From contig NC_058497.1 of the NCBI RefSeq assembly GCF_020382885.2, forward strand, positions 15,926,330 to 15,990,329: a DNA stretch of 64,000 nucleotides, read 5' to 3'. This DNA comes from Scatophagus argus (Eukaryota > Chordata > Actinopteri > Scatophagidae). Below are positions 1-12,000 of the stretch, piece by piece. Within the stretch, counting starts at the first letter, position 1; each line of letters opens with the position of its first letter. Under the pieces are notes generated by a model. The model saw nothing but the letters and a program-made list of their open reading frames with translations. It was not told the DNA's origin and did no database searches. Both the position numbers and the translations under genes were made by a program.

Positions 1-595
1 CCAAACACTGCACATCAACACCATCCTTACTGTGAAGAATGGCGGTGGCAGCATCATGCTGTGGGGATGCTTCTCAACAACAAGACCTGGAAGGCTTATA
101 AAGGTAGAGGGTAAAATGAATGTGGCAAAATATTGGGAAATCCTGGAAAAACAATCTGATTCAGTTTGCAGAGACCAACCACTTGGGAGAGGATTTATTT
201 TCCAGACCCAGACCTCGATCCAAAAGAGAATTTATAGCTAGACTTGAAAAGGGCTGTTCACGCCTGATTCCTATGCAACCTGGCAGGGGTTGAGTCGTTT
301 TGCAAATAAAAATTGAGTAAAATTGCAGTCTCCACATGTGCAAGCCTGATTGAGACCTATCCACACAGACCCAACACTTTGACTGAAGCCACATGTGCTA
401 AAGGCTGACTTGAAGGGGGTGAATATTTATACATGACATTTGAAGAAATCTGTTTTCACTTTGACATTAAATTTAAATTAAATATTTTGTAATTTTTTTG
501 TCAAAACAGCCAAATTATATTGACCATGATTCCATTTATAAAAGCAATAAAAGGGGACAACATCCAAAGGGGTGAATACTTTTGATAGGCTCTGA
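1..595 (+). mobile_element. Tc1-like DNA transposon, 3' part
   Basis: Positions 32-220 read as the catalytic-core region of a Tc1 transposase, with the block GGGSIMLWGCFS followed by KVEGKMNVAKYWEIL. The frame is broken after GRGFIF, where the next DDE-region block should follow. The segment ends near 570-595 with a Tc1-type terminal motif (ggggtgaatacttttg). The 5' half lies outside the window, and the frame breaks show a dead copy. The related minus-strand fragment at 19.1-19.8 kb belongs to the same family. Confidence 0.8.
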
Positions 596-1186
596 ATATC
601 GCAACATCTATAACATCAATTATACACAAAATGCATTTTGAGGAGTAAGACTCAATGTAAACACAACAAAGGCAAATTCGTATTTTAACCAGTATCCATG
701 GGTAGAAAACCAATCAAGACAATGTGTTGTTTTGACACAGTATTATTTGTTATAGCGCTGTGTTATTTAATGTTATTGAGCTGTTGTGATCTAGTCTGCC
801 TCTTCTTAATCTTACATGTCAATATTTGTTTTTGATCATCAATAATATTTGTGTCCTTTGCAGCTTTGAATATCAAATGGGCATCATTTTGTACAAATTG
901 TACAAACATTATAAAAAATAAGCTCAGTATTTAATCAGTTGAATATTACTAAGGATGATTTGTTGGCAGTTGTCAGTGCTATGATTAGAATGTTTACTTG
1001 ACTTACCCGGTGAGTTCAGGTCCAGGTTTCTTAAAAGTAACACACATAAACACACAATATTACAATAATGTCAATATTTCAAGGAGTAATCTACTACTGC
1101 TCGGTCCCTGATCTTACACATTGTAAGGTAACCTACTACATAACATGATTAAGGCTTTCAACATTATTATGATCCAGCTGAATCAA
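596..1186. other. AT-rich intergenic stretch, nothing recognised
   Basis: I see no exon, splice-site pair or repeat family here beyond general AT-richness. Confidence 0.5.
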
Positions 1187-1191
1187 CAATC

Positions 1192-1881
1192 TGACGCTGA
1201 CGCAGAAAAGAGCTGAGCCCCGATGCAGAGTGAAAAAGGGCAGGCAGGCGAGGCAGAGGTCCAAGCAATAGTCTTTATTTTGTAAAACAAACTCAAAAAG
1301 GGCTCTCACTTACAGTGACAAAATCGTAGCAAAACTCCTGGCAAAAACGAAGCAAGGCAAGGCATGGCATGGCATGGCATGGCAAGGCATGGCATGGCAT
1401 GGCAAGGCATGGCAAGGCATGGCATGGCATGGCATGGCATGGCAAGGCATGGCAAGGCATGGCAAGGCAAGTTTCTGGCATGGCATGGAATAAACGCAGA
1501 CATTCATGAAAAGACGTTAACACTCTGACAACCAGTGGCTGGGAAGACAAGGACTAAATAGACAAGACAATGAGACACAGGTGACACACATTAGGAGGGA
1601 GAAAGCAATTAGGAAAACCAAAAGCAAAGTTACATGGAAACAGGGCACACAGGGGAAGTGACACTTTTCAAAATAAAACAGGACATGACAAAAACCTTGA
1701 ACATAATACATGGAAACAAGACACACATGGAACATGACACAAGGACACAAAAACCAAAAGACAGAGAACCAAAATGCGACATAAACCTGAACTTAAAACA
1801 TGAAAAACACATGAGACAAACATGGAACATGGCACATGGACTATCAAAAAACAAAGCATAACCAAAAAACCAGGCATGACA
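1192..1881 (-). mobile_element. Solo LTR (copy 1), with internal pentamer expansion
   Basis: The element runs from TGACGCTGACGC to GGCATGACA and is flanked on both sides by the same five bases, caatc (1187-1191 and 1882-1886). TG...CA ends and a 5-bp target duplication are the signature of an LTR retrotransposon. No internal coding region is present, so this is a solo LTR. Read on the minus strand, it shares its start and its last ~100 bases with the copies at 20.1, 22.4 and 29.8 kb, including a CTATTTAGTC box and an AATAAA just before a CTGCCTGC-rich end. It holds the pentamer array listed separately. Confidence 0.75.
1355..1470. repeat. GGCAT/GGCAA pentamer tandem array
   Basis: About 23 units of a 5-bp repeat alternate between ggcat and ggcaa. 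The array is inside solo LTR copy 1. The open frames across it are an artefact of the repeat, which has no stop in several frames. Confidence 0.95.
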
Positions 1882-1961
1882 CAATCTAAGATTGCATTAT
1901 ATTCCCAAGCATTCCCTGTTATTCCTCTCAGAGGTAAACTGCATGAAATGGGGATTGTTTC

Positions 1962-1987
1962 TCACTTTCTTACCTGTTGTTGAACAC
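1962..1987 (-). CDS. Candidate last coding exon of the galaxin-like gene (tentative)
   Basis: On the minus strand a good acceptor (tttgtttccacag) is followed by 26 bases that stay open for eight codons and then stop. The phase fits the phase-1 donor of the last firm galaxin exon (2894-3076), giving the ending GVQQQVRK. The exon is very short and two SINEs lie between it and that exon, so this is only a candidate. A chance acceptor is equally possible. Confidence 0.2.
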
Positions 1988-2140
1988 CTGTGGAAACAAA
2001 GCATAAGGCATTTTGAGTGCATGTGGGTGACATATAACATTGCTTTATTAGAACAGAATATATAATAATAAATAGTCAGCACTGGGTGTTATGTGTGTGT
2101 TATGTGTCATTGTCTATGTGTAACAGATATGAACAAACTG

Positions 2141-2446
2141 ATTTTAGATTATTATCCATCCATCCATTTTCTATACTGCTTATCCGTCAGGGTCGCGGGG
2201 GGACAAAGACAAACAACCACACATTCTCACACCTAGGGGCAATGTAGAGTAGCCAATTAACCTAATGTGCATGTTTTTGGTATTGTGGGAGGAAGCCGGA
2301 GTACCCGGAGAAAACCCACGCAGGCACAGGGAGAACAAAAACTCCACATAGAAGGGCCCAGACCGGGATTCGAACCTGGAACCCTCTTGCTATGAGGCGA
2401 CAGTGCTAACCACTGCACCACCGTGCCGCCCCATTTTAGATTATTA
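2141..2446 (-). mobile_element. tRNA-derived SINE (family A) with target duplication
   Basis: Read on the minus strand, it starts ggggcggcacggtggtgc, carries an A box (TGGTGCAGTGG) and a B box (GGTTCGAATCC), and ends in the LINE-like tail ttttctatactgcttatcc plus ccat repeats. It is flanked by a 14-bp direct repeat, attttagattatta (2141-2154 and 2433-2446), so the element itself is 2155-2432. Other copies are at 28.6, 34.0 and 48.3 kb. Confidence 0.92.
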
Positions 2447-2597
2447 AATAAAGAAAATTGGTATTTTTAAAAACAGCTAAAGGCCCTTATATTCAAGCAC
2501 TGTCTATTCACCAGCATGTAATTTTTAATTTCATTAGGATGAATTGAAGTGGGCTGATGAGCTTCAAAATATTAAATGCTAACCTGAGTGCATAATT

Positions 2598-2857
2598 TTT
2601 TTTTTTTTAAGTTACTTTATTAATCCCAAGCTGGGAAATTACTTCTCTGCATTTAACCCAGGAGCAGTGGGCTGCATCAAGTGCCCAGGGAGCATATATT
2701 GGGGGTTAAGTGCCTTGTTCAAGGGCACATCAGCCAGCTAATGAGGGGTTATCACTCCACCACACTCAATTTTTTCCTATCTGCCCGGTGGGGGAATCGA
2801 ACCAATGACCTTCCGATCACAAGCCGCTTCTCCAACCTCTAGGCCACGGCTGCCCCC
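2598..2857 (-). mobile_element. tRNA-derived SINE (family B)
   Basis: The minus strand begins ggggcagccgtggcctagagg and carries an A box (TGGCCTAGAGG) and a B box (GGTTCGATTCC). It ends with the tail aatttcccagcttgggatta and a poly-A stretch. A second copy in the same orientation lies at 41.4-41.7 kb. The two families differ in head and tail. Confidence 0.88.
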
Positions 2858-2893
2858 TATCTTAAACAGATATCCATGAAACTGCAAACGCAC

Positions 2894-3076
2894 CTGACTT
2901 GTTCACGCAGCAGCTGGAATTATTGGAACAGATCTCAAGAGCATTATTAATGAAACAGCAGCATTGAGTCTTTGTGTCGTACTGGTCAACTCCACAGCAC
3001 TCGTGACTTTTGGATGTTCTCATCAGGATTGTTCGGTTAGGACCACAGGACAGATGCTTGTCTTCATCATACGCCA
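2894..3076 (-). CDS. Galaxin-like exon E1 (61-residue repeat)
   Basis: The acceptor is tcttttccacag and the donor gtgcgt, with phase 1 on both sides. The encoded repeat includes HECCGVDQYDTKTQCCC. It differs from the other E exons by SCG instead of CCG at the first di-cysteine. This is the most 3' firm exon. The flanking intron toward E2 is shorter than in the other units because the S exon between them is missing. Confidence 0.78.
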
Positions 3077-6000
3077 CTGTGGAAAAGATGACAAAGACAC
3101 TTTAAACTGTATCACCTCTACCTCAGACATCACAAAACTGACAAGAGGCTTTTGTTGCTGTGCTTGCATTTTATGCTGAGACTTCAGTCAAAATGGGAGA
3201 TGTGTGAAGGCCCCCATATGCAGCATATTTTTGTGCCTGCAGTGAACACTGATAATCATGAGAGAACTGTGGTCAGATATTTGGTTGTCGGTAGAAAATG
3301 TAAAGTAAGAAATTTTTATAATCTGCCATCTACAAATCAACCAATCAGAATATGGCATAAAATGCAACAGAATACACTGGACAAGGCTATCAGCATTAAT
3401 TGATGGTCAGTATACATACAAATACCACACTGGCACATGGACACAGTATTGTATCGGCTGTAGATGCCATGTTTTCATGAAGTAAAACACACAGCACATT
3501 TTCTGCCAAATTTTCTAAATGTTACAATGGTGCAAGTTTACTGACATGTCTCTCCTTGCACCTCGTTTTACATTTGCGTCATAGAGCTTTGCTTCAGGGA
3601 GTGTTCATCTCTCAATATGACTGGAAATATCATACAGTATGACACAAATCAAAATTTATTAGCTCCAGGTCACACAGTGGGACATCTAACACAATTGTGA
3701 TTGTGAAAGCTCACTGTTATACCACAGTGTTTAGGGGCCTTACGAGCTGACGTTCAGACGCACCTGACTTGTTCACGCAGTAGCTGGAATTATTATGATG
3801 TATCACAAGAGAATTATTAATGAAACAGCAGCTTTGAGTCCTTGTGTCGTACTGGTCAACTCCACAGCACTCGTGACTTTTGGATGTTCTCGTCAGGATT
3901 GTGCGGTTAGGACCACAGCACAGCTGCTTGTCTTCATCATAAGCCGCTGTGGAAAAGATCACAAAGACACATTAAACTGTATCACCTCTACCTCAGACAT
4001 CACAAAACTGACAGGAAGCTTTTGTTGCTGTGCTTGTATTTTATGCTGAGTTTTCTGGGAATACTGATTTGTTTCATTGAAATGTAAAAGCTTGTTTTAG
4101 GATTTTGTTTCAGCTCAACTTACTTTCACCGCAGAGTTTGAAGTTTGATGCAAGTTTGACTTTAACAGCAGAGTTGCAGCAGAGCTTGCTCAGTGTGTTG
4201 AACTTCGTTGCTCCACAGGGGGCTGCAAAGACAAAGATTGAGTCAACATACAGCTACCACACAGATTCATTAGCATAAACCTGTTCCTTCTAAGACTTCA
4301 GTCAAAATGGGAGATGTGTGAAGGCCCCCATATGAAGCATATGTTTGTGCCTGCAGTGAACACTGATAATCATGAGAGAACTGTGGTCAGATATTTGGTT
4401 GTCTCTTCTTGCATCTTCATATTTGCATCTTAAAGTTGTGATTCAGGGGACATTCATTTCTCAGTTGATATGACTGGAGATACACCATATAGACAAAAGT
4501 ATTGGGACACCAGAGCATTACATCAACAAGGAATTAATGACACCACATTCTAAATACACAGACAGCTTTGCAGCTATAGCAGCTTCCTCTCTTCTGGGAA
4601 GGCTTTCCACAACATTTTGGAGTGTTTCTGTGACAATTTTTACCCCTTCACGCAGTAGAGCATTTGTGAGGTCAGGCACTGATGTTGAACGAAAAGGCCT
4701 GACTCACAGTCTCTGTTCCAGTTCATCCCAAAGGTGTCTGATGGGGTTGAGTGTGGGCCAATCAAGTTCTTCCACACCCATTCAATCCAACCATGTCTTT
4801 ATGGACTTTGCTTTGTGCACTGGGGCACAGTCATGCTGGAATAGAAAAGAGCCTTCAACAAACTGTTGCCACAAAGTTGCAAGCATAGCATTGTCCAAAA
4901 TGTCTTGGTATGCTGAGGCATTAAGATTTCCCTTCACTGCGAATAAGGGGCCGAGTCCAGCCCCTGAAAAACAGCCCCATACCACATCTGAATTCAATAA
5001 CAAAAAGGTGTGTCCTAATACTTTTGTCTAAATAATGTATCATACAGTATGACACAAACCAACGTTTTATTAGCTCCAGGTCACACAGTGGGACATCTAA
5101 TACACTTGCGATCAAGAGAGCTCACTGTTATACCACAGTGTTTAGGAGCCTTACAAGCTAACGTTCAGACACACCTGACTTGTTCACACAGCAGCTGGAA
5201 TTATTGGAACAGATCTCAAGAGCATTATTAATGAAACAGCAGCATTGAGTCCTTGTGTCGTACTGGTCAACTCCACAGCACTCGTGACTTTTGGATGTTC
5301 TCGTCAGGATTGTGCTGTTACGACCACAGCACAGCTGCTTGTCTCCATCATAAGCCTCTGTGGAAAAGATCACAAAGACATGTTAAACTGTATCACCTTT
5401 ACCTCAGACATCACAAAACTGACAGGAAGCTTTTGTTGCTGTGCTTGTATGTTATGCTGATTTTTCTGGGAATACTGATTTGTTTCACTGAAATGTAAAA
5501 GCTTGTTTCAGCTCAACTTACTTTCACCGCAGCATTTGGAGGTTGGTGAAAGTTTGTCTACAACAGTAGAGTTGCAGCAGAGTTCGCTAAGTGTGTTGAA
5601 CTTCTTTGCTCCACAGGGGGCTGCAAAGACAAAGATCAAGTCAACATACAGCTACCACGCAAATTCATTAGCATAAACTTCCTTGTTCCTTCTAAGACTT
5701 CAGTCAAAATGGGAGATGTGTGAAGGCCCCCATATGCAGCATATTTTTATGCCTGTGATGAACACTGATAATCATGAGAGAACTGCGGTCAGATATTTGG
5801 TTGTCAGTAGAAAATGTAAAGTAAAATTTTTTTATAATCTGCCATCTACAAATCAACCAATCAAAATATGGCATAAAATGCAACAGAATACACTGGACAA
5901 GGCTATCAGCATTAATTGATGGTCAGTATACATACAAATACCACACTGGCACATGGACACAGTATTGTATCAGCTGTAGATGCCATGTTTTCATGAAGTA

Positions 6001-9000
6001 AAACACACACACACTCTGCCAAATTTTCTAAATGTTACAATGGTGCAAGTTTACTGACATGTCTCTCCTTGCACCTCGTTTTACATTTGCGTCATAGAGC
6101 TTTGCTTCAGGGAGTGTTCATCTCTCAATATGACTGGAAATATCATACAGTATGACACAAATTTATTAGCTCCAGGTCACACAGTGGGACATCTAACACA
6201 ATTGTGATTGTGAAAGCTCATTGTTATACCACAGTGTTTAGGGGCCTTACGAGCTGACGTTCAGACGCACCTGACTTGTTCACGCAGTAGCTGGAATTAT
6301 TAGGATGTATCTCAAGAGTATTATTAATGAAACAGCAGCATTGAGTCTTTGTGTCGTACTGGTCAACTCCACAGCACTCGTGACTTTTGGATGTTCTCGT
6401 CAGGATTGTGCGGTTAGGACCACAGCACAGCTGCTTGTCTCCATCATAAGCCGCTGTGGAAAAGATCACAAAGACACATTAAACTGTATCACATCTACCT
6501 CAGACATCACAAAACTGACAGGAAGCTTTTGTTGCTGTGCTTGTATTTTATGCTGAGTTTTCTGGGAATACTGATTTGTTTCATTGAAATGTAAAAGCTT
6601 GTTTTAGGATTTTGTTTCAGCTCAACTTACTTTCACCGCAGAGTTTGAAGTTTGATGCAAGTTTGACTTTAACAGCAGAGTTGCAGCAGAGCTTGCTCAG
6701 TGTGTTGAACTTCTTTGCTCCACAGGGGGCTGCAAAGACAAAGATTGAGTCAACATACAGCTACCACACAGATTCATTAGCATAAACCTGTTCCTTCTAA
6801 GACTTCAGTCAAAATGGGAGATGTGTGAAGGCCCCCATATGAAGCATATGTTTGTGCCTGCAGTGAACACTGATAATCATGAGAGAACTGTGGTCAGATA
6901 TTTGGTTGTCTCTTCTTGCATCTTCATATTTGCATCTTAGAGTTGTGATTCAGGGGACATTCATTTCTCAGTTGATATGACTGGAGATACACCATATAGA
7001 CAAAAGTATTGGGACACCAGAGCATTACATCAACAAGGAATTAATGACACCACATTCTAAATACACAGACAGCTTTGCAGCTATAGCAGCTTCCTCTCTT
7101 CTGGGAAGGCTTTCCACAACATTTTGGAGTGTTTCTGTGACAATTTTTACCCCTTCACGCAGTAGAGCATTTGTGAGGTCAGGCACTGATGTTGAACGAA
7201 AAGGCCTGACTCACAGTCTCTGTTCCAGTTCATCCCAAAGGTGTCTGATGGGGTTGAGTGTGGGCCAATCAAGTTCTTCCACACCCATTCAATCCAACCA
7301 TGTCTTTATGGACTTTGCTTTGTGCACTGGGGCACAGTCATGCTGGAATAGAAAAGAGCCTTCAACAAACTGTTGCCACAAAGTTGCAAGCATAGCATTG
7401 TCCAAAATGTCTTGGTATGCTGAGGCATTAAGATTTCCCTTCACTGCGAATAAGGGGCCGAGTCCAGCCCCTGAAAAACAGCCCCATACCACATCTGAAT
7501 TCAATAACAAAAAGGTGTGTCCTAATACTTTTGTCTAAATAATGTATCATACAGTATGACACAAACCAACGTTTTATTAGCTCCAGGTCACACAGTAGGA
7601 CATCTAATACACTTGCGATCAAGAGAGCTCACTGTTATACCACAGTGTTTAGGAGCCTTACAAGCTAACGTTCAGACACACCTGACTTGTTCACACAGCA
7701 GCTGGAATTATTGGAACAGATCTCAAGAGCATTATTAATGAAACAGCAGCATTGAGTCCTTGTGTCGTACTGGTCAACTCCACAGCACTCGTGACTTTTG
7801 GATGTTCTCGTCAGGATTGTGCTGTTACGACCACAGCACAGCTGCTTGTCTCCATCATAAGCCTCTGTGGAAAAGATCACAAAGACATGTTAAACTGTAT
7901 CACCTTTACCTCAGACATCACAAAACTGACAGGAAGCTTTTGTTGCTGTGCTTGTATGTTATGCTGATTTTTCTGGGAATACTGATTTGTTTCACTGAAA
8001 TGTAAAAGCTTGTTTCAGCTCAACTTACTTTCACCGCAGCATTTGGAGGTTGGTGAAAGTTTGTCTACAACAGTAGAGTTGCAGCAGAGTTCGCTAAGTG
8101 TGTTGAACTTCTTTGCTCCACAGGGGGCTGCAAAGACAAAGATCAAGTCAACATACAGCTACCACGCAAATTCATTAGCATAAACTTCCTTGTTCCTTCT
8201 AAGACTTCAGTCAAAATGGGAGATGTGTGAAGGCCCCCATATGCAGCATATTTTTATGCCTGTGATGAACACTGATAATCATGAGAGAACTGTGGTCAGA
8301 TATTTGGTTGTCAGTAGAAAATGTAAAGTAAAATTTTTTTATAATCTGCCATCTAGAAATCAACCAATCAAAATATGGCATAAAATGCAACAGAATACAC
8401 TGGACAAGGCTATCAGCATTAATTGATGGTCAGTATACATACAAATACCACACTGGCACATGGACACAGTATTGTATCAGCTGTAGATGCCATGTTTTCA
8501 TGAAGTAAAACACACACACACTCTGCCAAATTTTCTAAATGTTACAATGGTGCTGAGTTTACTGACATGTCTCTCCTTGCACCTCGTTTTACATTTGCGT
8601 CATAGAGCTTTGCTTCAGGGAGTGTTCATCTCTCAATATGACTGGAAATATCATACAGTATGACACAAATTTATTAGCTCCAGGTCACACAGTGGGACAT
8701 CTAACACAATTGTGATTGTGAAAGCTCATTGTTATACCACAGTGTTTAGGGGCCTTACGAGCTGACGTTCAGACGCACCTGACTTGTTCACGCAGTAGCT
8801 GGAATTATTAGGATGTATCTCAAGAGTATTATTAATGAAACAGCAGCATTGAGTCTTTGTGTCGTACTGGTCAACTCCACAGCACTCGTGACTTTTGGAT
8901 GTTCTCGTCAGGATTGTGCGGTTAGGACCACAGCACAGCTGCTTGTCTCCATCATAAGCCGCTGTGGAAAAGATGACAAAGACACATTAAACTGTATCAC

Positions 9001-12000
9001 CTTTACCTCAGACACAACTACTGGCTACTACATACGTGCCCAGTAAACAGCAACTGTTTGGAGAGGACAACGCAGAATAGAAGTGTATGTAAGACTGAGG
9101 TACAACACAAGCAGGAACAAGACTTTTTTAATGCACTTCAGTAATTCTGTGTCAGAAAAGCATCACATTTACAGTGACGACATACCCAACAAGTTTTTAT
9201 AAGTTATTGTACTGGGGACAGAAAGATTTAAAACTCCTTCACTAACCTTCACTGTTGTTGTCCTTATGCAGAGTTTGTCATTTGCTGTTTGTGAACACAC
9301 CATTAAGTGATTCTGGAGAAAGAAATTTGAATGTTGAGCCTCACGCCATATTTGACGACTTGGGAATCAGACTCAGCAATCAACTATCTCTCTTCAGCAT
9401 CACTTATGCCCAGAAATGTCCTCAACACAGCAAAATCATGACAAAATAAGAAAATACAGGCAGAGGGCACGGAGATACACACACAGCCACACACTTCTCA
9501 TGGATCATCCATCCATCCATTTTCTATACCACTTATACATCTCATGGATCATAAGTGAGGGAAATTGTTTATACTTCATCTATACATTGTTTTTGTAAGG
9601 AAGTTCCTTTACCCTGTACCTTTAATACTCTGTAAACACCTGCATCACAGGTCACTGCTTACTAAAAATGAGTGTTTTGTTTTTGCAGGAATTGCAGGAA
9701 AACAATTTACAGTTGTATTAATATAAGTAGGTATTAACAGGTTTGTGTGGGATTTTACTTCCATCAGTCATCATCTCTACTAACCTTTACCGCAACATTG
9801 GGCCAGTGGTGCTGGTTTGGTTAGAACAGTTGAATTACAGCATATTTCATTGAGTGAATTGTAGGCCTTCAGTCCACAGCATGATGATACCTTTTGGCTC
9901 AGACCGGGTGTGACACAAGCTGCAAAAGCAGAGATCAAGTTAACATGAAAACCAGTAGGTGAATTGTTAATCTGCTTCTAATCACCCCACCTGTAAAAAT
10001 GACCACAATTACAAGCTGGATGGTACAGCAAAGAATAATCCAAAGGCAGGTTTAAGGTGTGTCATAGATGTGGTTCTTTATTCGGCCATCTTGGCACACA
10101 GCATAGAGTCATCAGAACTGAAACACCCAGGACGTTGAAATGGTGCCTATTTATAGAATGTCCTAGCTAATGACTGGGAGATTCCACCCACCGGAATCCA
10201 CTGCCTACCAACGTGATGAACCCACTATTCTATACAAACATAATCACTAACCTATATACACACACCTATTTACATCAACACCCACCAATTTACACTTGGT
10301 TGCCCCCAGAACTATAAAATTGCTGTTCGTTGTCAGGGGAAGCCTATTGCCTGCACACCATGAAGACTCAAAGACTGGTGAGCACACGGTACACTTCTTG
10401 ATTTACTCAATGCTCACACTTACTGAGCAACCCAATACATTCTTCCCTTAGCTTAGCTCATTGTTTAACCAATTAACACATATTTAACATACACATTTAA
10501 TACTTTGTCCCTCTCCTCTAGGTGGAACTGCGTAGCCTACACAGCACCTAAGTCAAGATCTGAGAAAGGACAGTAAATATAGTGGTAAATATTCAACAAA
10601 TAAGGTAAATATATCTATATAAATGTGCACAAAAGCAATGTGGGAAAATGTCATGCGCAAATCTTCAGTAAAGTGCTGTTGCTTGTCTTAAAGTGTCTGT
10701 GCAGTTATTAAAGTCCATATGTATTCATACTCAGTCAAAAGTGTGTGGTGTCATATGTGCAAAGCAAAGTGAAAATGTGCTCTTCGTCACCCTACCCCTA
10801 GGAACAAAACTAACAGAAGGGCGGTATTCAGAGAAGCTTACTTATAGAGAAGCCAATTCAAATAAACAGAAAGCCTCTGGTATGCAAGGATAAAGAAGAA
10901 CGCACACAGAGCCGACAAAGAGGAGTATGTTTTTAAATCCTATTTGAGTCCTTCTTGGGCTACTATAACAGTGGTTTTAATAGTGGGACAAAAGGGAGGA
11001 ATAATTTATTTTCACTATAATTCTCTCCATAAATGACACAGTGATGGAGTGCATCATGACTTTAGTTATGGGTTTCATAAACTTTCTGTAATACATCATC
11101 TAAAAGTCCAAACTTGTCAGATAGGGGACCCTGGAAGAAATTTCAGTCAGTTTTACATGAGGAAAAGTTTGGGAACCACTGAGCTAAAGCTAATACGTCA
11201 TTAGAAACACATTGTATTATGATGCAATACAATTCAACAGCACCACAAACTGCAGCCACCAAAATGAACTTGAATTGAGACTCTTACTCTCTTACTGGAT
11301 AGTAGGATACAAACTGTACACCTACAGCATAGTCAGTTAATGAACCTCTTTAAACAGGAAATAGAATTCAACATACAATAAGCTGCTCAGACCTTTTTAA
11401 ACACTGACTTGTCAATCAATCATGGTTATGATCGATCTAATTCACCATCCAGCGCATGAGGAGGCTCTATAGGTGCTAGCAGATGAGAAGTCCATCGTGT
11501 CTCTTCACCATCAAGGTGATGAAACACCTTTAAAATCACCAGTGTGATTTAAAATACTGTATTTGTAGGTTATAGACTGCCTCCAGATTATCATATATAT
11601 GTTTCAATATGTCTGTCAGTACTGTAAGTTGATGTGTTTAATATGTGACATTGTAAGAGGATCATGTGTTCAGTACTCCTTACTGACAGCAAGGTCATGA
11701 AGCAATCATCATGTTCAGGCCACCTGTTTTTTTTCCTATTTCTCAACACAAGTCAGCAAAAATTTCCAGTGTAAACAAAGGCAGAGCAAGAAGTTTGGAA
11801 CAAGCTGTTGCAGGTGGCACCCACAGGCACCCACAGGCACCCAAAAACAGCTGCCTCTGGGTGTCTTCCATATCGCAAAGGGTTTTTATGTATAACATAA
11901 AAGGCACGATACACATTAGAGATGCATTAGATAGGTTGCTCTTTGTAGACCTAGACATCATTAGACATCACGTCACTCTCAATCAGCAATTAATTTATAT

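Larger units (their letters stand above)
3181..9018. repeat. Tandem array with 2,507-bp higher-order unit (about 2.3 copies)
   Basis: Matching landmarks recur at 2,507 bp: 3717/6224, 4537/7044, 5245/7752 and 5683/8190. Each full unit consists of E exon, S exon, Tc1 insertion, E exon, S exon. The half-units themselves are older duplicates of about 1.1-1.4 kb. Copies 1 and 2 differ at only a few bases across the 4.3-5.7 kb interval (for example 4432 and 5089). Confidence 0.93.

Noticed and set aside
1293..1550. Open frames of 65-85 codons with CHALPCHAMPCHA-type peptides
   Set aside because: They are translations of a pentamer tandem repeat inside a solo LTR, open in several frames at once.
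3795..4049. Plus-strand frames MSPCVVLVNSTALVTFGCS and similar, recurring across 2.9-9.0 kb
   Set aside because: They are the reverse strand of the galaxin-like E exons and run through the splice sites; they carry no recognised motif.
4537..5031. 164-codon plus-strand open frame, repeated at 7044-7538
   Set aside because: It is antisense to the Tc1 transposase fragment on the other strand. Its identical second copy comes from the tandem duplication, not from coding constraint.
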